From Candidatus Nomurabacteria bacterium (GTDB lineage: Bacteria > Patescibacteriota > Minisyncoccia > Phycocordibacterales > UBA9973): a stretch of DNA of 9,042 nucleotides. Location: NCBI GenBank assembly GCA_943354525.1, contig CALRCI010000024.1, positions 1 to 9,042 of the forward strand, given 5' to 3'. The first letter of the stretch is position 1, and each line of letters begins with the position of its first letter. The position numbers and the translations under genes are program-made. Below the pieces are notes generated by a model. It was given only the letters and a program-made list of their open reading frames with translations, did not search any database and was not told the DNA's origin. Below, piece by piece: positions 1 through 5,137 of the stretch.

Positions 1-261
1 AATGTAGAGCCTGAAATCGCTCGCATATTCAAGGCATTCGATGCTGGCAATATCGAAGTCGCGGAAAAATTCAAAACACGCACCATAGACATGATCACAT
101 CCATGCTCGCGCTTCGAGAACTATCGAACGCCGGCCGTGAAGAATGGTTCGCTATCCGCAATCTCGTCATGGGTTATGCCACGCTCGATATTTTTTCCCG
201 CCAGGTACTTCTCTCTTTCGGCAAGCCATTTTCAGATAAATTTATGCGACAGTTCTCATAA
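1..261 (+). CDS. 3' end of an unrecognised protein (partial)
   Basis: An open frame runs from the first base to a TAA at 259-261 and gives 86 residues. The 5' part lies outside the window. The visible piece looks all-helical, with stretches such as FKTRTIDMITSMLALREL and a C-terminal FSDKFMRQFS. There is no catalytic motif, signal peptide or membrane segment in this part. Codon use and GC content match the envelope genes further right rather than the AT-rich genes at 883-2623. It ends 9 bases before the Nudix start, and the -10 hexamer of the Nudix gene overlaps its stop codon. I do not recognise the family and assign no function. Confidence 0.7.
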   Translation, partial: NVEPEIARIFKAFDAGNIEVAEKFKTRTIDMITSMLALRELSNAGREEWFAIRNLVMGYATLDIFSRQVLLSFGKPFSDKFMRQFS

Positions 262-264
262 TAT
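259..264 (+). promoter_or_regulatory. -10 element of a leaderless Nudix transcript
   Basis: TAATAT is followed by exactly six bases (agattt) and then the ATG at 271. A hexamer at -12 to -7 places +1 on that A. There is no TG extension and no visible -35. The match to the spacing of seven other genes here supports 271 as the start of the Nudix gene rather than the internal ATG at 311. Confidence 0.55.
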
Positions 265-270
265 AGATTT

Positions 271-832
271 ATGAATAACCCTTTAGAAATGCTCGAGGTG
301 ATAGACGAAGATGACAACGTCATCGGCCTCGAGACTCGCGAAAAAATTCATAGGGGGGGGGTTCCTCCATCGTGAAATACATATCTGGTTTCTGACTCCG
401 AAGGGCGAGATTATTTTTCAGCATCGCGCAAAAGATAAAGACACCTATCCCGACAAACTAGACGCCACTGTCGGCGGACATGTCGAACCGAATATGTCGT
501 ACGAAGAAACTGCCGTCAAAGAATGCAAAGAAGAGACAGGAATTGACATCGATCTCACGAAACTTATTTTTCTCGGAAAAATGCGCAAGAAAAGTTTTGA
601 CGAAGTGACAAAGCTCACGAACAATACTATCCGCGCTCAGTACGCGTATTTCTATGAGGGTTTGATTTCAGATTTACAAATTGAGAAAGGAAAATCAGAA
701 GGCTTTGAGGCATGGAAAATTGACGACTTGCCCCACCTTTCAGAAATCGACAAGAGTAGGTTTATCGGGCTCATCGTCCGCGAAGATATGTTGGCCTTGT
801 TTCAGAAGGCAAAAACGATCCTAGTAAAGTAA
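271..832 (+). CDS. Nudix hydrolase (IPP-isomerase-like), frameshifted at a G9 run
   Basis: Nudix enzymes hydrolyse nucleoside-diphosphate-linked or related substrates; the exact substrate here is unknown. From ATG 271 the frame gives MNNPLEMLEVIDEDDNVIGL and continues to the G run at 353-361, after which it meets a TGA. Dropping one G restores IHRGGFLHREIHIWF, a typical start for Nudix proteins resembling isopentenyl-diphosphate isomerase, and a 186-residue product. On that numbering the Nudix box spans G69-I91 and keeps E84, E87, E88 and G90, but has M75 where the consensus has E and K83 where it has R. As the sequence stands, only the piece from ATG 311 (173 residues) is open, and its first 17 or so residues are out-of-frame sequence. 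It is either a sequencing or assembly slip, a pseudogene, or a phase-variable gene. The family is clear; the state of the gene is not. Confidence 0.85.
353..361 (+). repeat. G9 homopolymer causing the Nudix frameshift
   Basis: Nine consecutive G lie inside the Nudix gene. Eight G would join the two frames perfectly as H-R-G-G-F-L-H-R-E. Poly-G tracts of this length are both slippage-prone in cells and error-prone in sequencing. Confidence 0.9.
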
Positions 833-867
833 TATACTTTGTAGTGGTCTGATCTCTACACCTTCCA

Positions 868-876
868 TGTTAAAAT
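868..876 (+). promoter_or_regulatory. Extended -10 (TGTTAAAAT), leaderless, for the Abi_C gene
   Basis: TG-T-TAAAAT is followed by six bases and then ATG 883, so +1 should be the start codon. No -35 match is seen 17 bases upstream. It would drive both 883-1623 and the abutting 1624-2145. Confidence 0.6.
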
Positions 877-882
877 TACACT

Positions 883-1623
883 ATGACTGACTCAAAAATT
901 TTAGAAAAACTAAATTCTCACTTCGCAGAAGTAAACGAAATGCTCTCTTTGGGAGATATGGGTTTATTGAAATCTGAGGAACTATCCAATACAAAACATC
1001 GAATTGAAGATGAACTTAAAATTATTAAACCTTTCTTTGAAAAAGTTGAGGCTCTTAAAATAGAGAGAGCGATACCGGCATGGAGAAATGCACCTAAAAT
1101 TGGGATTTTCTTAAACTCCGGTCAAGTCAATCCTGAGCTTAGCCCTTTGCATATCCTTATACAAGAATTAATAAAAGTAAAAGGTGGTAATGAAAAAATA
1201 GCACCGGTATCATTGCCTGAGTTGAAAATTACCGGTAGTACTATCAACCAAGCAATTAACGACGCTAGAACACTCTTAAATACTCAAGGCCCAACAAGTG
1301 CTATTGATAGGGTTCATACGGTTTTGCACGGCTATCTGAAACAAGTCTGTATAGAAGCAAACATTACTTACGCTGATGATACAACAATCAATCAGCTTGT
1401 GAATTTACTAAAAACTAGCCATCCGGCACTGGCAACAAAAAATGATAACACGGACCAAATTTTAAAAAGTTTAGGAAATGTTTTAGATAAATTAAATCCG
1501 GTCCGCAATAATTCAAGTTTAGCTCATCCAAACCAAACTCTTCTTGAACCTAATGAAGCAATGTTTGTTATTAATACAGTTAATACTGTATTGGCATATT
1601 TAAATAGTAAATTTACTAAGTAG
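883..1623 (+). CDS. Abortive-infection C-terminal (Abi_C) domain protein, HEPN-like
   Basis: This 246-residue cytoplasmic protein has no signal peptide or membrane segment. Residues about 125-243 match what I know of the Abi_C domain found at the C-terminus of abortive-infection proteins: PTSAIDRVHTVLHGYL (137-152), a middle helix with LLKTSHPAL, then LNPVRNNSSLAHPN (204-217) and EAMFVINTVNTVLAYL. R208-N-x5-H215 is an RX6H arrangement with a polar residue after R, which is the HEPN RNase signature. The N-terminal part (1-120) is helical and unrecognised. The gene is AT-rich compared with the envelope genes (one sampled line is about 25% GC), which suggests acquisition. It abuts the next gene with no gap. 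RNase activity and a defence role are inferred; the domain match is from memory. Confidence 0.75.
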   Translation: MTDSKILEKLNSHFAEVNEMLSLGDMGLLKSEELSNTKHRIEDELKIIKPFFEKVEALKIERAIPAWRNAPKIGIFLNSGQVNPELSPLHILIQELIKVKGGNEKIAPVSLPELKITGSTINQAINDARTLLNTQGPTSAIDRVHTVLHGYLKQVCIEANITYADDTTINQLVNLLKTSHPALATKNDNTDQILKSLGNVLDKLNPVRNNSSLAHPNQTLLEPNEAMFVINTVNTVLAYLNSKFTK

Positions 1624-2145
1624 GTGACTAAAAACCACACAATAGGAATACCTGCTGATAAACCTCATTATAGAAAGGCTTTTATAATTGTTCATTTAAT
1701 TGGCTCAGAATTAAAAAATACTCAGTTACAACAATCAAGGATTGAAATTGAACGAGGTGAACCAGATAAGATGAGTGAACTTTTTGCTGATATACACTTT
1801 TTCCTTATAACCTTAGGTAATTTAAGAAAGCTCTTGAAGGAGATGGCTATATTATTAGAGACAGATGTTGAATATAAAACTATTACAGACAAGTACTTGC
1901 CTGAACTAGATAAAATTGGGCTTGTAAGAAATCATCTTGAACATATCTTAGATGGAAGACTGGAGGGTTTAGGTCATAAGGGTAAGCCTCTAGTAGAGCC
2001 TAATATGTTCGGTAATCTTTTTGGAGAAGAATACAACTTTGGTGGAGATAAGATTCATTTAAAAGAGACATATCAAATGATTGCAGAATTAGAGGCTGAG
2101 TTGCACGTATGGAATAAAACAGCCCAAGTGTACCCAATGTGGTAA
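1624..2145 (+). CDS. Small HEPN-like protein with RNHLEH motif, paired with Abi_C gene
   Basis: The 173-residue protein starts at a GTG that directly follows the TAG of the Abi_C gene, with no spacer base, so translation is probably coupled. No other start is needed: GTG is the first codon after the upstream stop. There is no signal peptide or membrane helix. The C-terminal half contains LVRNHLEHILDGRLEG (101-116). R102-N103-x3-H107 is an RX4H motif, and RNHxEHxxxRLxG resembles small HEPN-fold proteins of unknown function. The rest is helical, with a KETYQMIAELEAELHVW tail. No nucleotidyltransferase (MNT) antitoxin partner is present. The partner could be the upstream Abi_C protein, either as a second RNase subunit or as its regulator. 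The motif is seen; the fold and role are inference. Confidence 0.6.
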   Translation: MTKNHTIGIPADKPHYRKAFIIVHLIGSELKNTQLQQSRIEIERGEPDKMSELFADIHFFLITLGNLRKLLKEMAILLETDVEYKTITDKYLPELDKIGLVRNHLEHILDGRLEGLGHKGKPLVEPNMFGNLFGEEYNFGGDKIHLKETYQMIAELEAELHVWNKTAQVYPMW

Positions 2146-2215
2146 TTTACTCGGTTTTATAAACTTGGTTTTCTGTATTATCGCTTTCTGGATATTCTCT
2201 CAGATTCGGATGAGA

Positions 2216-2623
2216 TTAATTTTTAGATGGAAAGAAAAAGGCCAATTCCTTTTGTTCCATTAGATATGACTCAAGATATAAATCACTTCTTATTTTTATA
2301 ATAAGTGGTTTTAAGTCATTTGCTGTTATTAGAAAATTTCCATTACTACTGGCTTTTTGTTTCTGAGTATAGAGTTCATTGAAATTCAATATCTCAACTG
2401 CAACTTCATCTGAAGAAAAGAGGAGTGCTTCGTTTAACAAAATACCTAAATTCTTCCAATCGGGAACATTGCCAATAAGTTTTGATAGTTCTTTTATTAG
2501 TTCTAAATACCTCCCTAATTTAAGTTCATGTGCTTTTAATTGTTTATCGTAATTCTGTTTTATTATAATGCCTACTACACCACTAGCGATCAGGGTGGAG
2601 ATAATTATTTGTATAATTTCCAT
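2216..2623 (-). CDS. Small single-pass membrane protein of unknown function
   Basis: This 135-residue protein has one N-terminal hydrophobic helix (about 3-22) followed by a charged helical stretch (KQNYDKQLKAHELKLGRYLELIKELSKLI) and a soluble domain with ALLFSSDEVAVEILNFNELY and DLKPLIIKIRSDL. The layout (short membrane anchor, coiled helix, then a SSDEV segment and a C-terminal IRxDL helix) is one I associate with small accessory-region membrane proteins of unknown function. It is AT-rich like 883-2145 and convergent with that pair, so it may belong to the same acquired segment. It has its own leaderless-type -10. It could be the membrane component of a defence unit, but nothing in the sequence proves this. 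Confidence 0.7.
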   Translation of the reverse strand: MEIIQIIISTLIASGVVGIIIKQNYDKQLKAHELKLGRYLELIKELSKLIGNVPDWKNLGILLNEALLFSSDEVAVEILNFNELYTQKQKASSNGNFLITANDLKPLIIKIRSDLYLESYLMEQKELAFFFPSKN

Positions 2624-2629
2624 GAGTAT

Positions 2630-2635
2630 ATATTA
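2630..2635 (-). promoter_or_regulatory. -10 element (TAATAT), leaderless, for 2216-2623
   Basis: On the minus strand TAATAT is followed by atactc and then the ATG at 2623, the same six-base spacing as the other genes. There is no TG extension and no clear -35. It lies in the 37-base gap after the YdeI-family stop. Confidence 0.5.
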
Positions 2636-2660
2636 CTAGTTTTCTTAAATAATGACTACT

Positions 2661-2885
2661 TCACCGATGCCCGCATCCTGCCCAGCAGCACGGTCGGCGC
2701 ATGCCAGAGGAGAGTTTGGAGATTCCTTTTTTGATACGGATAATTCTCGTTTCAGATTTTTTGCCGGAGGTAACCCAGCAGATCCATTCAGTGCGTGCGA
2801 GTGGCGTGATGTCGTCCCAGATTGCTTGTGCTTTTGGCGCAGCGGCGAGGGCTTTTCGCAGATCGGGTGGCAGGCTATGAGTCAT
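2661..2885 (-). CDS. Short YdeI/OmpD-associated family protein
   Basis: The 74-residue soluble protein reads PPDLRKALAAAPKAQAIWDD (6-25), PLARTEWICWVTSGKKSETR (28-47), IRIKKGISKLSSGMRRP (49-65). This matches the C-terminal helical module of the YdeI/OmpD-associated ('bacteriocin-protection') family, in which PxDLxxAL, the W-I-x-W-V/I core and the ETRxxRI segment are typical. It stands here as a stand-alone domain. The biochemical role of the family is not established. A CC-WAGC tail (66-71) adds three cysteines. It diverges from 2920-3120 with only 34 bases between start codons. GC content returns to that of the envelope genes, so it marks the right edge of the AT-rich stretch. Confidence 0.85.
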   Translation of the reverse strand: MTHSLPPDLRKALAAAPKAQAIWDDITPLARTEWICWVTSGKKSETRIIRIKKGISKLSSGMRRPCCWAGCGHR

Positions 2886-2891
2886 ACAATC

Positions 2892-2900
2892 ATTTTATCA
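2892..2900 (-). promoter_or_regulatory. Extended -10 (TGATAAAAT), leaderless, for the YdeI-family gene
   Basis: On the minus strand TG-A-TAAAAT, then gattgt, then ATG at 2885. It is only four bases away from the divergent -10 at 2905-2913, so two polymerases could hardly occupy both at once. Confidence 0.6.
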
Positions 2901-2904
2901 AATC

Positions 2905-2913
2905 TGCTATACT
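2905..2913 (+). promoter_or_regulatory. Extended -10 (TGCTATACT), leaderless, for 2920-3120
   Basis: TG-C-TATACT is followed by aagcct and then ATG 2920. It is one of the best -10 matches in the window. The usual -35 position would fall at the start codon of the divergent YdeI-family gene and shows no consensus. Confidence 0.65.
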
Positions 2914-2919
2914 AAGCCT

Positions 2920-3120
2920 ATGCAAAAAATAGCTACACGAATCTTCATACGTGCGTCAGTCGTTTTCGGAGTTCTTGGCATTTGGCTCATCTTGGCCGGC
3001 GGGCCGGATGATAATGGCACGAGTATTCTTCTCACAATTCACAAGCTCCTTTTCGCCGACATTTTCATTATCCTGCCCTCGTTCGCCCTCAGCCTCGCCG
3101 GCAAATATTTGAAACAGTAA
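2920..3120 (+). CDS. Small two-helix membrane protein
   Basis: A 66-residue protein with two predicted membrane helices, about 8-27 (FIRASVVFGVLGIWLILAGG) and 43-61 (LLFADIFIILPSFALSLAG), joined by a short polar loop (GGPDDNGTS). Positive residues at both ends (K3, R7, R11; K62, K65) suggest that both termini are cytoplasmic. There is no catalytic motif. I do not recognise a named family; short two-helix proteins of this type are common in small bacterial genomes. The start is supported by the extended -10 six bases upstream. Confidence 0.7.
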   Translation: MQKIATRIFIRASVVFGVLGIWLILAGGPDDNGTSILLTIHKLLFADIFIILPSFALSLAGKYLKQ

Positions 3121-3128
3121 TGCCTGCG

Positions 3129-3157
3129 TTGGAATTATCCCTTATTTGCCGTATACT
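3129..3157 (+). promoter_or_regulatory. Sigma-70-type promoter for the small basic protein
   Basis: TTGGAA (3129-3134), a 17-base spacer and TATACT (3152-3157) form a complete -35/-10 pair. Transcription should start near 3164, leaving a leader of about 50-67 bases, unlike the leaderless genes around it. Confidence 0.55.
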
Positions 3158-3183
3158 GTACCTACTTACTAATTAATCAAAAG

Positions 3184-3213
3184 TGTCGCGCTTCAATCGA
3201 CGGTTGCGCGACA
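3184..3213 (+). promoter_or_regulatory. Leader hairpin before the basic-protein gene
   Basis: TGTCGCGC (3184-3191) and GCGCGACA (3206-3213) are perfect 8-base inverted arms around a 14-base loop, extendable by one G-U pair. There is no T run, so it is not a terminator. The 3' arm includes the A of an in-frame upstream ATG (3213) and ends 17 bases before ATG 3231, so it could control start choice or translation. Confidence 0.5.
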
Positions 3214-3230
3214 TGATTTCGCAAAATCAC

Positions 3231-3356
3231 ATGGGAAAAAGACAAACCGGTCCGAGTAGCACGAAGACATTCAAACATCCGCATAAGACGAAAAAGCGCC
3301 TCGCGGTGAAGAAAGTCATGCTCGCGAAGAAAGCAGCGAAGAAGAAACGTTCATAA
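3231..3356 (+). CDS. Tiny, highly basic protein (41 residues)
   Basis: ATG 3231 to TAA 3354-3356 encodes MGKRQTGPSS... ending in AKKAAKKKRS. It has 13 lysines, 3 arginines and 2 histidines in 41 residues, no acidic residue and no cysteine. This composition is that of nucleic-acid- or ribosome-binding peptides (small ribosomal proteins, histone-H1-like tails), but I recognise no family. An in-frame ATG at 3213 would add MISQNH; 3231 is preferred because the composition becomes uniform there and 3213 is partly inside a hairpin. Gene reality is supported by its own -35/-10 promoter upstream and a strong terminator 7 bases after the stop. The function is unknown. Confidence 0.6.
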   Translation: MGKRQTGPSSTKTFKHPHKTKKRLAVKKVMLAKKAAKKKRS

Positions 3357-3362
3357 CTCAAT

Positions 3363-3392
3363 AAAAGCCGCCGATAGGAATCGGCGGCTTTT
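3363..3392. terminator. Bidirectional intrinsic terminator
   Basis: A 13-base perfect stem (AAAAGCCGCCGAT / ATCGGCGGCTTTT) with loop AGGA. The A and T ends give a U run on either strand, so it serves both the basic-protein gene (plus) and the PG-binding gene (minus) that converge on it. Confidence 0.9.
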
Positions 3393-3404
3393 CTGTTGTG
3401 TATG

Positions 3405-4037
3405 TTAGTTTGTCGTGTGGAACGTAGACGGCAATGTGACACTTACATTACCCTGCTGATCGGTCGTATAGACCAAGTAGTAGTACGTTGTGTTTGAGAG
3501 AAGGCCTGAGAGAGCGACATTCTGGTAGACGCGGTAAGACGTGTCAGTCATGGCAGTTGCGCCGCTGACATCGACTGACTTCTCGTGTTCATAGGTCGCA
3601 AGCGGATTTGAACTGTAGTAGACGATGCCGCGAGCACCTTCACTGGTATTCCACGCAACGGTAGCCGTAGCATTACTCGTGGTGATGTTCACATTAGAGA
3701 TTGTTGCGGATGCTGTATCCAAACCGCCTGACATCTGCGCATTGAGTGCGGCGAGTGTCAACGGTCCAACACGGCCAACCATGGCAATGCCATTGTGTGA
3801 CTGGAAATTCATAACGGCAGCTTTCGTGAAGTTTCCGAAGAAACCGGTCACGAGGCCCTGTGGGTAGATCGATGGAGTCTGTGCGAGAAATGTCTGAAGC
3901 GCTGAGACGTCAGATCCCGACATGCCGAGTTCGAGCTGGCGATTGAGTACTGCTGCCTGTGCGAATAATGGTGCAGTCATGACGATGAGCGCAAGCGCCA
4001 CCGTAGCTGTTTTCAAGAAACGTGTGATATTTTTCAT
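3405..4037 (-). CDS. Secreted peptidoglycan-binding protein with Fn3-like domain
   Basis: A 210-residue exported protein. The signal peptide covers about 1-28 (KNITRFLKTATVALALIVMTAPLFAQA, AxA cleavage near 28). A PG_binding_1 domain follows at about 35-100: LELGMSGSDVSALQTFLAQ, YPQGLVTGFFGNFTKAAVMNFQ and GRVGPLTLAALNAQ are the helices and turns of that fold. Residues 108-210 form a beta-sandwich-like region with ATVAWNTSEGARGIVYYS and LLSNTTYYYLVYTTDQQGN, typical of fibronectin-III-like domains. The protein has no cysteine and no sortase motif, so it probably stays at the surface by binding the cell wall. It ends in the shared terminator at 3363-3392. A -10-like TATCAT lies 9 bases before the ATG (4047-4052, minus), but no -35 is seen. 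This combination is frequent in Parcubacteria-like genomes. Confidence 0.88.
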   Translation of the reverse strand: MKNITRFLKTATVALALIVMTAPLFAQAAVLNRQLELGMSGSDVSALQTFLAQTPSIYPQGLVTGFFGNFTKAAVMNFQSHNGIAMVGRVGPLTLAALNAQMSGGLDTASATISNVNITTSNATATVAWNTSEGARGIVYYSSNPLATYEHEKSVDVSGATAMTDTSYRVYQNVALSGLLSNTTYYYLVYTTDQQGNVSVTLPSTFHTTN

Positions 4038-4155
4038 ATGTTTTTTATGATAAGGAATTAATAAAGGAAGCTTTAGATGAGTACATCGTCCGTCAAGCCA
4101 TACGGCTCTCCGAAATAAAGCGATTTTCTAAAGCACACACTCGAGAGACTTTCTA

Positions 4156-4172
4156 CTGCGATTCTATCGCAG
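4156..4172. promoter_or_regulatory. Hairpin CTGCGAT-TCT-ATCGCAG
   Basis: Perfect 7-base arms with a 3-base loop, and no T run on either side. It could be an operator palindrome or part of a leader RNA; the sequence does not decide which. Confidence 0.35.
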
Positions 4173-4250
4173 CCGACGTTTAAGATTAACGAGTCTGACA
4201 TGCACTATATTGTTAGATACCGTTCTTACCTCATCACTATACACTAACTT

Positions 4251-4279
4251 TTGACATTTAGCGAATTTAATTGTGTTAT
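4251..4279 (+). promoter_or_regulatory. Possible promoter upstream of the HAD gene (distal)
   Basis: A perfect TTGACA (4251-4256), a 17-base spacer and TGTTAT (4274-4279, four of six matches to TATAAT). It would give a leader of about 150 bases. Confidence 0.4.
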
Positions 4280-4375
4280 GACACACATCTCAGATTACCC
4301 TAATTAAATGGGCCATCGAGCGTGACAGGCGCGCATATCGAAATTCGAATAATTTTGTCCGTCAGTAATGGCCTT

Positions 4376-4404
4376 TTGACAATGTGTCGAAAATAAAGTA
4401 GTTT
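4376..4404 (+). promoter_or_regulatory. Possible promoter upstream of the HAD gene (proximal)
   Basis: A second TTGACA (4376-4381, again preceded by TT) with a 17-base spacer to TAGTTT (4399-4404), a weak TAnnnT -10. An alternative is TAACTT at 4428-4433, five bases from the ATG, a near-leaderless arrangement. Confidence 0.3.
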
Positions 4405-4438
4405 GAAGAAAACCATTCACTTCTAAATAACTTTTGAG

Positions 4439-5062
4439 ATGACAAAACGATATATGTTTTTCGACCTTGATGGCATGAAATTCAAGACATTGCCTGCCCA
4501 AGTAGCGTATGTGAACAAACGCTACGGCATACGGACAACCCTCTCAGACCACATTGGCAGAAACCATACGCTGGATTCGCTGGTGAGAGAGCGCTGCCCT
4601 GGATTACATTTTACCCGTGATGAATTTTATGGGGATTTGGCAGAAAATTTCCTGACATCAGTCGACTGGCACAAGGACGTACCTCCTATGGACGGTATGA
4701 CAGCGATTGCCCCACTCTTGGCAGAAAAATATACGTTAATGACCGTGACTGCCCGGCAAAAATCAGGAATAGATGTCATCAAATATCTGCTGGATGCGCA
4801 TATTCCCAAGTGTATCAGTGAAATTCATTGCGTATATGAGAAAGCGGCTGACGGCACATTTAAAGAGACATCAAAAAAAGATTTTATCCTGAGCGTTTCC
4901 GGAGAAAAAATCGCATTCTTCGACGACACGCCGGAAGAAATTATTTCCATGGGAGATACTGTTCCTTCGTATTTATACGACCCAGACGGATTGCACCATG
5001 GCATGACCGGTATTACTAACCGCGTCCACAGCTGGTGGCATATCGGTGAAATTTTTCTGTAA
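4439..5062 (+). CDS. HAD-superfamily phosphatase, 5'(3')-deoxyribonucleotidase-like
   Basis: A 207-residue cytoplasmic protein with all four HAD motifs in order: motif I FFDLDG (nucleophile D9, acid/base D11), motif II TVTARQ (T104), motif III lysine at K146/K147, and motif IV FFDDTPEE (D162, D163). The cap inserted after motif I is helical. The TARQ motif II, the IAFFDDTPEEI segment and the closing NRVHSWWHIGEI resemble the NT5C-like deoxyribonucleotidase family, whose members dephosphorylate nucleoside monophosphates. Motif I has Met after DLDG instead of the usual Thr or Val. A stop codon at 4424-4426 blocks upstream extension, so ATG 4439 is the only plausible start. It stands alone, with its own terminator at 5086-5112. 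The superfamily is certain; the substrate is inferred. Confidence 0.8.
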   Translation: MTKRYMFFDLDGMKFKTLPAQVAYVNKRYGIRTTLSDHIGRNHTLDSLVRERCPGLHFTRDEFYGDLAENFLTSVDWHKDVPPMDGMTAIAPLLAEKYTLMTVTARQKSGIDVIKYLLDAHIPKCISEIHCVYEKAADGTFKETSKKDFILSVSGEKIAFFDDTPEEIISMGDTVPSYLYDPDGLHHGMTGITNRVHSWWHIGEIFL

Positions 5063-5085
5063 TCGGTTCTAAGAAAGTATGTATG

Positions 5086-5112
5086 AAAAGGGCTGTCACA
5101 CACAGCCCTTTT
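5086..5112 (+). terminator. Intrinsic terminator after the HAD gene
   Basis: An 11-base perfect stem AAAAGGGCTGT / ACAGCCCTTTT with a 5-base loop, followed by a T-rich tail. It separates the HAD gene from the carboxypeptidase promoter 11 bases further on. Confidence 0.9.
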
Positions 5113-5122
5113 ATTTATTTTA

Positions 5123-5131
5123 TGTTACAAT
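5123..5131 (+). promoter_or_regulatory. Extended -10 (TGTTACAAT), leaderless, for the VanY-like gene
   Basis: TG-T-TACAAT, then cacggc, then ATG 5138. The -35 position falls inside the preceding terminator stem and shows no consensus, so the TG extension probably carries recognition. Confidence 0.65.
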
Positions 5132-5137
5132 CACGGC

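Larger units (their letters stand above)
4038..4438. other. 401-base intergenic region between divergent genes
   Basis: This is the longest gene-free stretch. It holds a 7-base hairpin at 4156-4172, an outer inverted pair GCTTTAG (4070-4076) / CTAAAGC (4128-4134) enclosing a small AGCC-ATAC-GGCT hairpin, and two TTTTGACA sites that could be -35 boxes for the HAD gene. Only very short open frames of 12-13 codons and one 65-codon frame running into the HAD gene occur; none looks real. No tRNA or known RNA fold was recognised. Confidence 0.6.

Noticed and set aside
311..832. Nudix gene starting at ATG 311
   Set aside because: The first residues from 311 are out-of-frame sequence; the family N-terminus is encoded from 271 in the other frame, and 271 has the leaderless -10 at the standard spacing.
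2198..2215. TCTCA/TGAGA hairpin between the convergent genes ending at 2145 and 2216
   Set aside because: The stem is only five bases with an 8-base loop and no T run, too weak to call a terminator.
835..2650. Terminal or direct repeats marking the AT-rich segment as a mobile element
   Set aside because: No matching repeats, integrase or transposase could be seen at either edge.
2540..2915. Two plus-strand open frames over the start of the membrane-protein gene and the YdeI-family gene
   Set aside because: They are antisense to genes with clear family or start support, and their translations show no recognisable domain.
4304..4501. Minus-strand 65-codon frame upstream of the HAD gene
   Set aside because: It runs into the HAD 5' end on the opposite strand, has no family resemblance and no -10 at the usual spacing.
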